A DNA stretch of 64,000 nt from Chthoniobacter flavus (GTDB lineage Bacteria > Verrucomicrobiota > Verrucomicrobiia > Chthoniobacterales > JACTMZ01): contig CAMDUL010000006.1 of assembly GCA_945878135.1 (NCBI GenBank), forward strand, positions 1 to 64,000, in the 5' to 3' direction. A program made the translations under genes and the position numbers. The notes under the pieces are model-generated. The model did not search any database. It saw only the letters and a list, made by a program, of their open reading frames with translations, and was not told where the DNA came from. Each line of letters opens with the position of its first letter. The first letter of the stretch is position 1. This document shows, one piece after another, positions 20,093-29,112 of the stretch.

Positions 20093-22374
20093 AACGCGGC
20101 CTCCTCGCCGATGATCTGGACTTCGGTTTCCAGACGGACGCCGTGCTTTTTCAAAACCTCGGCCCGCACCTGCTCGACGAGGGCCAGCACTTCGGACGCC
20201 GTGGCCCCGCCTTCGTTGAGAATGAAATTGGCGTGCACATCGGAAACACGCGCCGCGCCCACGCGGTTGTTTTTCAGTCCGGCGCTATCGATGAGTTGTC
20301 CCGCCTTGCCGCCTTCCGGGTTGCGGAAGATGCAACCCGCGCTGGCTCCGGCGGGTTGCGCGGCTTTGCGTTTGGCCGCGTAATCCCGCGTGCGCTTTTC
20401 CACTTCGGGGGATGCGGACGGCGTGCCGCGGAAAACGGCCGAGAGCGCGTAATTCGTGCGCAGCAAAGGCACGCTGCGGTAGTGCACCTCGAGATCGCGG
20501 GGCGACTTCTCGAAAATATTCCCCTCGTGGTCCGCGTAGCGCATCGATTCCACCTGGTCGAATGCCTCCACGCCCATGGCGCCGGCATTCATGCGCAAAC
20601 AACCGCCCACGTCGCCGGGAATGCCTTCCATCCATTCGAAGCCTTGCAGCCCGGCCTTGATCGCGGCCCCGCTCAAAGCTTTCAAACGCACGCCGACGCC
20701 GGCGCGGATCTTGTCGTCCTCGACGGCGAATTCGCCGAAGACGCCGCGCCGCAGGCGGACCACGACCCCGCGGAGTCCACCCTCGCGCACAATGAGATTC
20801 GACCCGCGCCCGATGACCATGAAAGGAATCCCCGCCTCGTGCGCCGTGCGGGCCAGCTCGCAAAAGCCCTCCTCGGTTTCCGGCTCGAACCAGAATTGGG
20901 CCGGTCCGCCGACCCGCATCGTGGTGTGCTTGGCCAGCGGCTCGTAAAGCCGCGCGATCCCCGGCCCCATGGCCGTGCGTAGCGTTTCCATTGTCTGCAG
21001 GTCCTTGGCCAGGTCGGCACCCTGTTCGTGGATGTTTCCCGCACCAAGCGTGACGAGCAAATCGCCCGGATGCAAAAGGCGTCCGGCTTCGCGTCCGGCT
21101 TCGGCGCGCGCAGCAACATAAAACGCGCGTGCCGCCCCGGCCGCCGCGGCCGCATCGGCCACGAGTTGTCCACTGACCCCGGGAATGGGGGGCTCGCTGG
21201 CCGGATAAACGTCGGTCACCACGGCGGCATCGGCCAAGGCGAGGGCGCGCCCGAAATCGTCCTGCAATGCCTGCGTGCGGGTGTAGCGGTGGGGCTGGAA
21301 GAGCAGGAGCACGCGCCCGCGTCCCGTGTCGCGCGCGGCGCGCACCACGGCAGCGATTTCGGTCGGATGGTGTCCGTAGTCGTCAACGACCAAATAGTCA
21401 TCCGAGCGGTAGACCACCTCGAAGCGCCGCCGTGCGCCGCGGAACGTGGCCAAAGCCGCGCCGCATTTTTCGAGGTCGAGGCCGAGTTCGGCGGCCAGGG
21501 CGAGCACGGCTGTCGCGTTGAGGGCATTGTGTTCGCCAGGCACGTTGAGGGTGACGCGCACCAGTTCCGCCCCGTCGCGGCGGAAGCTGAAGGTCGAGGT
21601 GAAATCGGCGCTGCGGAAGTCCGCGTAGGAGTAGGTTCCCGTCCGGCCGTAGGACACGGCCCGCGGACGCGCGGCGCAGACGCGCACCGCGCCCGGATCG
21701 TCGGCGCAGTAGAAAATTTTTCCCGCCGTCTGGTCGAGCAATGTCCCGAAAGCCGCGTCGATCGCGGCGAGGTCGGCGTAATGGTCGAGGTGCTCGGGTT
21801 CGATGTTGAGCACAATGGTGTGCTCGGGGTGGTAGAGGACGATGGTCCCGTCGCTCTCGTCGCCCTCGGCGACAAAGTATGCGCCGCCCGCGTCCCAGCG
21901 CGCGTTCGTGCCGAGGATGGGGATTTCCGCACCGACGTAATGCGAGGGATGCACCCCGGCGGCGCGCAAAACGTGCGCGGCCATGGCCGAGACCGTCGTC
22001 TTGCCGTGCATGCCGGCCACGAGGATGCCCATTTTGCCGAGCATGAGGGCGGAAAGCGCCTCGGCGCGGCGGACGAGCGGTTTGCCGAGGCGGACGGCCG
22101 CATCGTAAGCCGCATTTCCTTCGCGGATCGCGGAGGAATAGACGACCACGTCCGCATCGACGATATCCTCGGCGCGGTGCGGCGTGGCGAAATCGAGTCC
22201 GAGCGATTGCAGGCGTTTGACCTCGACCGTGTCGACTTTGTCCGACCCGCTGACCCGGTGACCGAGGGCGAGAAGTAGTCCGGCGATGCCGCTCATGCCG
22301 GATCCGGCCACGCCAATCAGGTGGATCCTGCGCGACGCGCCGTGCAAATGAGCGGATAATTCCCGGGTGTTCAT
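20089..22374 (-). CDS. murCB: Bifunctional MurC-MurB fusion
   Basis: This 761-residue protein fuses two cytoplasmic cell-wall enzymes. Residues 1-461 are MurC (UDP-MurNAc-L-alanine ligase) with RIHLIGVAGSGMSGIAGLL, the ATP loop GMHGKTTVSAM, GDESDGTIVLYHPEHTIVLN and the YGHHPTEI segment. Residues 462-761 are MurB (UDP-N-acetylenolpyruvoylglucosamine reductase, FAD) with MRVGGPAQFW, GRGSNLIV, EWMEGIPGDVGGCLRMNAGA and the catalytic region ASAGCIFRNPEGGKAGQLID. No stop codon or frameshift separates the two halves. The ATG at 22374 overlaps the murG stop; a longer open frame upstream is a murG shadow. The fusion couples substrate flow from UDP-GlcNAc-enolpyruvate to UDP-MurNAc-L-Ala. Confidence 0.96.
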   Translation of the reverse strand: MNTRELSAHLHGASRRIHLIGVAGSGMSGIAGLLLALGHRVSGSDKVDTVEVKRLQSLGLDFATPHRAEDIVDADVVVYSSAIREGNAAYDAAVRLGKPLVRRAEALSALMLGKMGILVAGMHGKTTVSAMAAHVLRAAGVHPSHYVGAEIPILGTNARWDAGGAYFVAEGDESDGTIVLYHPEHTIVLNIEPEHLDHYADLAAIDAAFGTLLDQTAGKIFYCADDPGAVRVCAARPRAVSYGRTGTYSYADFRSADFTSTFSFRRDGAELVRVTLNVPGEHNALNATAVLALAAELGLDLEKCGAALATFRGARRRFEVVYRSDDYLVVDDYGHHPTEIAAVVRAARDTGRGRVLLLFQPHRYTRTQALQDDFGRALALADAAVVTDVYPASEPPIPGVSGQLVADAAAAAGAARAFYVAARAEAGREAGRLLHPGDLLVTLGAGNIHEQGADLAKDLQTMETLRTAMGPGIARLYEPLAKHTTMRVGGPAQFWFEPETEEGFCELARTAHEAGIPFMVIGRGSNLIVREGGLRGVVVRLRRGVFGEFAVEDDKIRAGVGVRLKALSGAAIKAGLQGFEWMEGIPGDVGGCLRMNAGAMGVEAFDQVESMRYADHEGNIFEKSPRDLEVHYRSVPLLRTNYALSAVFRGTPSASPEVEKRTRDYAAKRKAAQPAGASAGCIFRNPEGGKAGQLIDSAGLKNNRVGAARVSDVHANFILNEGGATASEVLALVEQVRAEVLKKHGVRLETEVQIIGEEAAL

Positions 22375-23459
22375 GGCTTGGCTTCGGTCATGATCGCGGC
22401 GACCCGTTCGGCCGCGTCGCGCGGGGCCAGCGTCCGCGTGGCGGAGGCCATGGTCTCCAAAGATCCGGGCGATTCCAGCAGAGAGCGCAGGAGTGGCGCG
22501 AGACTTTCCGCGCTGGCTTCGCGCTCGGCCACGATGCGAGCCGCGCCGTGGCGCGCGTAAATTTCCGCGTTGAGCCGCTGGTGATCCTCGGCCGCGTAGG
22601 GATAAGGGATAAGGACGGCCGGGAGAGCGAACCACGACAACTCGCCGAGGCTGGCCGCCCCCGCGCGCGACACGGCGAGGTCGGCGGCCGGGTAGACGTC
22701 CTGCATGCGGTCGCAAAACGGCAGGACCGCGCACGGCACCCCGGCGGTGTCGTAGGCACCGCGCACCGTGGCGGCCTCGCGCTCGCCAGCGAGGTGGATG
22801 ACCTGCAGATCGCTACCGGCCAGATGCGGGGCCGATTGCGCGAGCAAAGCGTTGATCCCGGCCGCGCCCTGGCTGCCGCCCATGACGAGCAAGGTGGTGC
22901 GTCCGGCCGCCAGCCCGAGCCGGAGGCGGGCCTCCTCGCGCGAGGGGACATCGACAGTCAGCTCGCGCCGGATCGGCGTGCCGGTCACGTGTGTGGCCCG
23001 CGTCCCGAAATGCCGCGCACACTCGTCGAAGCCGAGGAGGACGGCCCGGCAGAAACGCGCAGCCAGGCGGTTGGCCTTGCCGGGGATGGCGTTCGATTCG
23101 TGGAGGAAAGCGGGAATGCCGCGCCGCCGCGCGGCGATCAGCGGGGCGATGCTGGTGAATCCGCCCATGCCGAGGACCGCGGAGGGGCGGTCTTTGTCAT
23201 AGCACGCCCCGCACTTTTTCAGACTGGCGCGCAAGCGACGGAGGAAGGTGACCATGGCCGGCGAGAAGACGGACGGCAGGCCGATCGACGGCAGTTTTTC
23301 GCGGGCCAGATCGGGATGGTTCTGCAGCGCGCGGGCATCGACTTCTTTCTCCGAGACAAAGAGCAGCACGTCGTGCCCTTGCCCGCGCAACACCTCCGCC
23401 ACCGCCAGCCCGGGGAACAGATGGCCGCCGGTTCCCCCGCATGCGATGGCGAACTTCAT
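22371..23459 (-). CDS. murG: UDP-GlcNAc:undecaprenyl-PP-MurNAc-pentapeptide GlcNAc transferase MurG
   Basis: MurG converts lipid I to lipid II on the inner face of the membrane. The 362-residue GT28 protein shows the first G-loop FAIACGGTGGHLFPGLAVAE, GMGGFTSIAPLIAARR, LHESNAIPGKANRLAARF, the second-domain loop LVMGGSQGAAGINALL, and the UDP-GlcNAc contact region FCDRMQDVYPAADLAVSRAGA with LIPYPYAAEDHQRLNA. It overlaps the murCB start by four bases and lies four bases after ftsW, the usual ftsW-murG-murC order. Confidence 0.97.
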   Translation of the reverse strand: MKFAIACGGTGGHLFPGLAVAEVLRGQGHDVLLFVSEKEVDARALQNHPDLAREKLPSIGLPSVFSPAMVTFLRRLRASLKKCGACYDKDRPSAVLGMGGFTSIAPLIAARRRGIPAFLHESNAIPGKANRLAARFCRAVLLGFDECARHFGTRATHVTGTPIRRELTVDVPSREEARLRLGLAAGRTTLLVMGGSQGAAGINALLAQSAPHLAGSDLQVIHLAGEREAATVRGAYDTAGVPCAVLPFCDRMQDVYPAADLAVSRAGAASLGELSWFALPAVLIPYPYAAEDHQRLNAEIYARHGAARIVAEREASAESLAPLLRSLLESPGSLETMASATRTLAPRDAAERVAAIMTEAKP

Positions 23460-23463
23460 GGGA

Positions 23464-24606
23464 TCAGAAACGGACGGCCAGACTTGTCGCGGGGACGGCG
23501 CGCGGGCGGCGTTTGGGCTGGCGGTGCCCCTGACGGTGGATGTTGAGGAGGATGCCCACGAGCATCATGGACACAGCGAGATTGCTCCCGCCGTAGCTGA
23601 TGAAAGGCAGCGGCATGCCTTTGTTCGGGAGGAGAGAGGTCGTGACGCCGATGTTGATGGCGGCCTGCAGGGTGATGATGATGGTGATGCCGAAACCGAG
23701 CAGCATGCCGAAGCGGTCCCGGGCATTCATGGCGATGAGCACGCCGGCCAGCAGGATGAGCAAAAAGCAGAAGACGGTGAGCAAAGTGAAACGCAGCCCG
23801 AGTTCTTCCCCGATCATGGGGAAAATGAAGTCCGTGTGGGCGTATGGCAAATAGAGCATTTTCTGCCGCCCTTCCCCCAGTCCGAGACCCGAAACCCCGC
23901 CCGCCCCGAAGGCCAGCATGGCCTGCCATTGCTGCAGACCTTCCTCGAGTTTGTATTTTTCCGGGTCGAGGAACGCGAGGAACCGCGCGAGGCGTTCCTT
24001 GATGGTGAAAATGGCGAAGGCGAGTCCGCCAAACCCCGCGAGCAAGAGCGGCACCAACCAGCGCAGGCCGGTGCCGGCGACGAACATGACCGACAAGGTG
24101 GTCACCCCGATGAGAGCCGTCGCCCCGAGGTCGACTTCCAGCACGATGAGACCCATGATGATGCCGGCCACGGCCAGCGGGTAAACAAAGCCGCGGAGGA
24201 ACTCTTTCGATTCCGCCTCGTAGCGGTGATACCACCACGCGAGGAAGACGAGCACGGCCACTTTGCCGAGTTCGCTCGGTTGGAAGCTGGCCACCCCGAG
24301 ATTGATCCAGCGCCACGCCCCGTTGATTTTCATCCCGATCGGAGGCACGAAACAAAGGACAAGGAGAACGACCGCCGCCCCGTAGAGCCAGGGCCAGAAG
24401 CGCGCCCACCAGCGGTAATCCACCAGCGCCGTCGTGACCAGGGCCGCCGATCCGATGAACAGCCACATGGTCTGCCGCTTGAGGAAATAATACATGTCCC
24501 CGTGGCTGTCGCGGGCGAAGGCGCCCGTGCTGAGCAGCATGACCACACCAACGGCCAGCAGGCTCATGACGGACAAAATCAGGATGTAGGCCGTGCGGCG
24601 CGGCAT
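23464..24606 (-). CDS. ftsW: Septal peptidoglycan polymerase FtsW (SEDS family)
   Basis: FtsW polymerises lipid II into septal glycan strands together with FtsI. The 380-residue protein is strongly hydrophobic with about ten membrane segments (AYILILSVMSLLAVGVVMLLS, LFIGSAALVTTALVDY, WLYGAAVVLLVLCFV). It carries SEDS landmarks: GAWRWINLGVASFQPSELGKVAVL, EVDLGATALIGVTTL, GEELGLRFTLLTVFCFLLIL and NKGMPLPFISYGGSNL near the C-terminus. It is followed by murG after four bases and preceded by the LysM protein gene 10 bp upstream. Confidence 0.96.
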   Translation of the reverse strand: MPRRTAYILILSVMSLLAVGVVMLLSTGAFARDSHGDMYYFLKRQTMWLFIGSAALVTTALVDYRWWARFWPWLYGAAVVLLVLCFVPPIGMKINGAWRWINLGVASFQPSELGKVAVLVFLAWWYHRYEAESKEFLRGFVYPLAVAGIIMGLIVLEVDLGATALIGVTTLSVMFVAGTGLRWLVPLLLAGFGGLAFAIFTIKERLARFLAFLDPEKYKLEEGLQQWQAMLAFGAGGVSGLGLGEGRQKMLYLPYAHTDFIFPMIGEELGLRFTLLTVFCFLLILLAGVLIAMNARDRFGMLLGFGITIIITLQAAINIGVTTSLLPNKGMPLPFISYGGSNLAVSMMLVGILLNIHRQGHRQPKRRPRAVPATSLAVRF

Positions 24607-24616
24607 CGAAGATCGG

Positions 24617-25288
24617 TCAGTTCGCTTTCTTCGGGACTTTCAGGGACTGTCCGATCTGCAGCTTGGTCGGATCGTCGATGCCGTTGAGCGAGAGCAACTC
24701 CTGGTAGCTGACGCCGAACTTCTTCGCGATGTTGTAGGGGTTGTCGCCCTTCTCGACCTTGTAGCTGTCGGGCACGGGGCCGGATGGCGCCTTGGGCTTG
24801 GCGGCGGCCACGGGCGCGGGCGCCTCTTTTTGCGCGACGACCGGAGGGGCGACCTCCGCCTTCGTTGCGGCCGTCGGGACCGGTGCCAGCTCGGCCGGCG
24901 CGGTCCGGACCAAAGTGCCGGCCGTGGCCGAGTCGCTGGTCACGAGCGGCAAAGGCTCGTCCGCGTCACCCGGCTGGCGCACCGGTTCGGCGGAGACCGC
25001 CGGCGCCGCGGCCGGCGCACCGCCGGCGGCCTGCGCAATGCGGCCGGAAATGTTCGAGAGCAGGTTCGAGCCGCCCTTGCGCGCGTTGATGTGGTTGAAG
25101 GCGTAGATGCCGCCGACGGCCACGATGTGGAGGATGAGGACGACCATGAAAGCGTGCGAGAGCTTCATGTTCGGCTCCATCTCGTAGTAGTCGTCGTCGT
25201 GACCGCGGGCGGCCCGCGCGGCAGAGGCGCGGACAACTTTGCGGCCGCGGGATTTCGCGGTCAGTTTGCTGAACAGTGGTATTTTCAT
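24617..25288 (-). CDS. LysM-domain membrane protein within the dcw cluster
   Basis: This 223-residue protein has a basic N-terminus (SKLTAKSRGRKVVRAS), one membrane helix (SHAFMVVLILHIVAVGGIYAF), an Ala/Pro-rich spacer and a single C-terminal LysM domain (SYKVEKGDNPYNIAKKFGVS, LLSLNGIDDPTKLQIGQSLKVP). LysM binds GlcNAc-MurNAc chains, so the protein should link the inner membrane to peptidoglycan. ATG 25288 is chosen because upstream residues are a murD shadow. It lies 8 bp after murD and 10 bp before ftsW, exactly inside the division operon, which suggests a division or septal-wall role. I know no named homologue at this position. Confidence 0.88.
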   Translation of the reverse strand: MKIPLFSKLTAKSRGRKVVRASAARAARGHDDDYYEMEPNMKLSHAFMVVLILHIVAVGGIYAFNHINARKGGSNLLSNISGRIAQAAGGAPAAAPAVSAEPVRQPGDADEPLPLVTSDSATAGTLVRTAPAELAPVPTAATKAEVAPPVVAQKEAPAPVAAAKPKAPSGPVPDSYKVEKGDNPYNIAKKFGVSYQELLSLNGIDDPTKLQIGQSLKVPKKAN

Positions 25289-25296
25289 GTGTTGGT

Positions 25297-26628
25297 TTAT
25301 CGGGGTTGGAGTTGAGTGGTGAGGTGTTTGAAGAGATTTCCGCGCTCCTCGTAGCTGGCGAACATGTCGAAGGACGAAGTGCCCGGCGAAAACAGGACGG
25401 TGTCGCCCGGCCGCGCCAGTTCCCGGGCGCGGGCCACGGCGGCTTCGAGCGAATCGACCGCATGGCACGCGGTGGCGTCCGCCCAATCCCGCGCGATGGA
25501 TGCCCGCATCTCGCCGATGAGCACGGCGTCATGCGCGCGCTCGCGCACGAGGTCCGCGAGCGGCGCGAAATCGAAGCCTTTGTTTTTCCCGCCGGCGACA
25601 AGGACGATCCCGCCGGTTTGTCCGCGCAGGGCCTGGGATAGTGCGTCGAGGTTGGTCGACTTCGAATCGTTGATCCAGGTCACCCCGTCGAGTTCGCGCA
25701 CGAATTCGCACCGGTGTGGCGGGGGGGCATAAGCGCGGGCGGCGGGGAGCATGGCGGAGAGGTCGAGCCCGAGGCAAAGCCCCGCTCCGAAGGCGGCCAT
25801 CAAGTTCTCCGCGTTGTGCGGTCCGCGCAGGCGCGTCTCCCCCAGCGCGACGAGCGGCGCACCCCGGTGCAGGATCATGTCCCCTTCCCCGAAAGTGAAG
25901 TCGGCCTCGATGGCGGGTGCGGCGGTGAAGGTCACGCGCCGCGCGCGCAGGGCGGGCAGCTCCGTCCGTGCGTTGACCACGGCAAAGTCTTCCGCCGTCT
26001 GGCGGCCGAAGATACGCAGTTTGGCCGCGCGGTAAGTCGCCGTGTCCGGGTAGCGGTCCAGATGGTTTGCGCTGAAGTTGGTCCAGACCGCGACCCGGGG
26101 GCGGAAAGTGTCGGTGGTTTCGAGTTGGAACGAGCTGATCTCGACGACGACCGCGTCGAGCGAGGCGCTGCGCGACGCCACCTCGCTGAAGGGCAAGCCG
26201 ATGTTGCCGCACGCTTCGGCGCGCAGGCCGGCGCCGCCGAGGAGCGCGGCGGTCAGGCCGGTCGTCGTGGTTTTGCCGTTCGTCCCCGTCACCGCGACCA
26301 CCGGGCAGCGGCAACTGCGGAAGGCCAGTTCGATTTCACCGAGGAGCGGTATGCCGGCCTCGACCGGCCTCCGCGCCAGCGGGACCCCGGGATCGATCCC
26401 GGGGCTGAGCACCGCGAAGTCAAACTCCTGCGCGCAGCGCAACGCGTCGTTCCCCAAGACGACGCGTGCGCCACGCGAGGAAAGTTGTTCGGCGGCGATC
26501 CGCCGCGCGGCGGGATCGCCGGAATCGAGCACGGTAACGGCCGCACCGCTCCCGAGGAGCAGGCGCGCCGCCGCTTCGCCGCTCCGCCCGAGGCCGAGCA
26601 CCGCCGCATGTTTTCCCGTGTAGTCCAT
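25297..26628 (-). CDS. murD: UDP-MurNAc-L-Ala:D-glutamate ligase MurD
   Basis: MurD adds D-glutamate to the peptidoglycan precursor using ATP. The 443-residue protein begins with the Rossmann motif AAVLGLGRSGEAAARLL and shows LSPGIDPGVP, the Mur-ligase ATP loop VAVTGTNGKTTTTGL, VVVEISSFQLE, NFSANHLDRYPD, GPHNAENLMAAF and the C-terminal INDSKSTNLDAL, LVAGGKNKGFDF and FSPGTSSFDMFASYEERGN. The ATG at 26628 is in the normal position; the much longer open frame is a mraY shadow. It is 5 bp after mraY and 8 bp before the LysM gene. Confidence 0.97.
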   Translation of the reverse strand: MDYTGKHAAVLGLGRSGEAAARLLLGSGAAVTVLDSGDPAARRIAAEQLSSRGARVVLGNDALRCAQEFDFAVLSPGIDPGVPLARRPVEAGIPLLGEIELAFRSCRCPVVAVTGTNGKTTTTGLTAALLGGAGLRAEACGNIGLPFSEVASRSASLDAVVVEISSFQLETTDTFRPRVAVWTNFSANHLDRYPDTATYRAAKLRIFGRQTAEDFAVVNARTELPALRARRVTFTAAPAIEADFTFGEGDMILHRGAPLVALGETRLRGPHNAENLMAAFGAGLCLGLDLSAMLPAARAYAPPPHRCEFVRELDGVTWINDSKSTNLDALSQALRGQTGGIVLVAGGKNKGFDFAPLADLVRERAHDAVLIGEMRASIARDWADATACHAVDSLEAAVARARELARPGDTVLFSPGTSSFDMFASYEERGNLFKHLTTQLQPR

Positions 26629-26633
26629 GGCGA

Positions 26634-27758
26634 TCACCGCAGTTTCAAAGTGGCCAGCCCGAGCAGGGCGAAGACGATGGAGAGGATCCAGAAGCGCACG
26701 ATAACCGTGCTTTCCTTCCATCCGCTCAGTTCGAAATGATGGTGCAGCGGCGACATCTTGAAGATGCGCTTGCCGGTCAGCTTGAAGCTGGCGACCTGCA
26801 GGATGACCGAGCCGGCCTCGAGGACGAACACGCCGCCGATCAGCGCGAGGAGCAGTTCCTGCTTGGAAGCAATGGCCACCACGCCGAGGAGTCCGCCGAT
26901 GGCCAGCGATCCCGTGTCGCCCATGAAGACGCGCGCCGGATGGCAGTTCCACCAGAGAAATCCGAGGGCGGCGCCGACCAGCGCCATGCAGATGACGGAC
27001 AGCTCGCCGGAGAAATAAACGAACGGAATCTGGAGATACTGCGCGATGATGGCGTGGCCGGCCGCGTAGGTCAGCATGGCGAAGCCGAAGGCCGTGGTGG
27101 CCGTGCAACCGGCGGCAAGCCCGTCGAGTCCGTCGGTCAGGTTGACCGCATTGGACGCTCCGACGATGACGAACAGGTAGAGGAAAAACGTGAAGAGGCC
27201 GAGGTGCTGGATGATCGGTTCTTTGGAGAAAGGGACGTAGAGCTGCGCGGACTGCGGCGCGAGGGTCGGCTCCCAGGCGAAAAACCAGGTGATCAGTGCG
27301 GCGAGCACGCACTGCAGCGCGAATTTCAAACGGCTGCTGATGCCATCGGACGATTTTTTGGTCACCTTGAGGTAGTCGTCGACGAAGCCGAGCGCGCCGA
27401 GGTAGATGACGGTGAAGAGACACAGCCAGACGAGAGGATTGGTCGGGCGCGCCCAGAGGAGCGTGGAGACGATCACCGCGCCGAGGAGCAGGACACCGCC
27501 CATGGTCGGCGTGCCCGCCTTGCCGCCGTGCAGTTCGTGCAGGCGGTGCACCTCCTCCTGCGAGCGGATGGGTTGCCCGAGTTTGAGCGAAATGAGGCGG
27601 CGGATGACCCAGTTGCCGAAGACGAGGCTGAGGATGAAAGCCGTCACGCCGGCGGCCAGGGCGCGGAACGTGATGTATTGGAAAACGTTGAAGGCCTTGA
27701 GGAAGTCCGAGCCGGTCTCCTTGCCGTAATCCGCGAGCTGGTAAAGATAGTAGAGCAT
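26634..27758 (-). CDS. mraY: Phospho-MurNAc-pentapeptide transferase MraY
   Basis: MraY transfers phospho-MurNAc-pentapeptide to undecaprenyl phosphate, forming lipid I. The 374-residue membrane protein has about ten hydrophobic segments and the family motifs GGKAGTPTMGGVLLLG, GFVDDYLKV (the DD pair), NAVNLTDGLDGLAAG, VFMGDTGSLAIGGLLG and the HHHFELSGWKE end. The first base of its ATG is the last base of the murF stop (TGATG), a one-base overlap typical of translational coupling. Confidence 0.98.
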   Translation of the reverse strand: MLYYLYQLADYGKETGSDFLKAFNVFQYITFRALAAGVTAFILSLVFGNWVIRRLISLKLGQPIRSQEEVHRLHELHGGKAGTPTMGGVLLLGAVIVSTLLWARPTNPLVWLCLFTVIYLGALGFVDDYLKVTKKSSDGISSRLKFALQCVLAALITWFFAWEPTLAPQSAQLYVPFSKEPIIQHLGLFTFFLYLFVIVGASNAVNLTDGLDGLAAGCTATTAFGFAMLTYAAGHAIIAQYLQIPFVYFSGELSVICMALVGAALGFLWWNCHPARVFMGDTGSLAIGGLLGVVAIASKQELLLALIGGVFVLEAGSVILQVASFKLTGKRIFKMSPLHHHFELSGWKESTVIVRFWILSIVFALLGLATLKLR

Positions 27759-29110
27759 CAGACGAAGTCCTCCAAAACCCGTTCCATGCGCGCCGCGCGG
27801 CTGCCCTTGAGGACCACGGCATCGCCGGGACGGGACAATTCGCGCAGCAGACGCGCGGCCTCCGCGGTGTCGGCGGCATGGCGCACGTCGGCCAGTCCCG
27901 AGGCCGCAGCCTCGTCGACGAGCGGCGCGGTCTCCGGTCCCACCGCGATGAGCACATCCATGGTCGAAGCCGCGGTGCGTCCCACCCGGCGGTAACCTTC
28001 GTTGGCGTAATCACCAAGCTCGCCCATGCGTCCGAGCACCGCGAACCGGCGTCCGCCCCCGGGCAACCCGCGCAGGGCATGCAGCGCGGCCTCCATCGAG
28101 TCGGGGTTCGCGTTGTAGCTGTCATCGAGCACGGTCACGCCGCGCACATCGAGGCAGGCGAGGCGCCGCGCGGACAATTTGGCCGCGGCCAGACCCGAGG
28201 CGCATTCGCGCAGGGAAAGACCGAGTTCGAGACCGGCGGACACGGCCAGCAGCGCGTTGCGCACCATGTGCTCGCCGGTGACCGGCAAGTGCGTGGCCAC
28301 ACGTTCCTTGCCCCGCACCAAATCAAAATCCAGGCCATGCGTCGAGGGACGCAGATTTTCGGCATGCAACCCGTCGGCCGCACCGGCCCGGACCACGCGG
28401 GCCTTGGTCCGCGCGGCCAGCGCCGGGGTGAATTCGTCGGCTGAAGGCAGGACCAGCACGGCGTCCGCGGACAACACCTCGCCGAGCATCCCTTTTTCCA
28501 TCGCGATGGCCTCGCGGGATCCGAGGTATTCGATGTGGGCCACGCCGATGTTGGTGATGATCCCGATGTCCGGACGGGCCAGGCGGGCCAGCGGCTCGAT
28601 TTCGCCGGCGTGGTTCATGCCGATTTCCCAGACGCAGACTTGGTCGGACGTGGTGGCCGCGAGAATGGTGAGCGGCAACCCGAGGTGGTTGTTGAGGTTT
28701 CCCTCGGTCTTGCTCACCGAGAATTTCGTCGCGGCCACCGAGGCGCTGAAATCCTTGGTGCTGGTCTTGCCGTTGCTGCCGGTCAGGCAAATCACCCGCG
28801 CCTTGAGGCGGTCGCGGTGCCACCCGGCCAAGCGGTGCAGGGCGTCTTGCGTGTCCCCGACTTTGATCAGGGCAAAGCCGGGCGGGACATCCGCCGGTTG
28901 GCGCGAGACGACCGCGCCGGCGGCGCCGGCGGCCGCGGCCGCAGCGACAAAGTCGTGGCCGTCGAAATTCTCCCCGGCCAGCGCCCAGTAAAGATCGCCG
29001 GCCTGCAAAGTGCGCGTGTCCTTCGAAATCGTGGTGATCTCGGCCCCGCCGGAGCCGGCGAGCACGCCACCGCAGGCCGCGGCGATGATCGGGAGTGCCG
29101 TCGCATCCAT
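27758..29110 (-). CDS. murF: UDP-MurNAc-tripeptide D-Ala-D-Ala ligase MurF
   Basis: MurF adds the D-Ala-D-Ala dipeptide made by Ddl, completing the pentapeptide. The 450-residue protein has the N-terminal domain DTRTLQAGDLYWALAGENFD, the ATP loop ICLTGSNGKTSTKDF, KTEGNLNNHLGLPLT, WEIGMNHAGEI and TNIGVAHIEYLGS, then DDSYNANPDSMEAAL and VLGRMGELG in the C-terminal domain. Start at ATG 29110, 2 bp after murE; the open frame continues upstream only as a murE shadow. Confidence 0.97.
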   Translation of the reverse strand: MDATALPIIAAACGGVLAGSGGAEITTISKDTRTLQAGDLYWALAGENFDGHDFVAAAAAAGAAGAVVSRQPADVPPGFALIKVGDTQDALHRLAGWHRDRLKARVICLTGSNGKTSTKDFSASVAATKFSVSKTEGNLNNHLGLPLTILAATTSDQVCVWEIGMNHAGEIEPLARLARPDIGIITNIGVAHIEYLGSREAIAMEKGMLGEVLSADAVLVLPSADEFTPALAARTKARVVRAGAADGLHAENLRPSTHGLDFDLVRGKERVATHLPVTGEHMVRNALLAVSAGLELGLSLRECASGLAAAKLSARRLACLDVRGVTVLDDSYNANPDSMEAALHALRGLPGGGRRFAVLGRMGELGDYANEGYRRVGRTAASTMDVLIAVGPETAPLVDEAAASGLADVRHAADTAEAARLLRELSRPGDAVVLKGSRAARMERVLEDFV

Positions 29111-29112
29111 GG

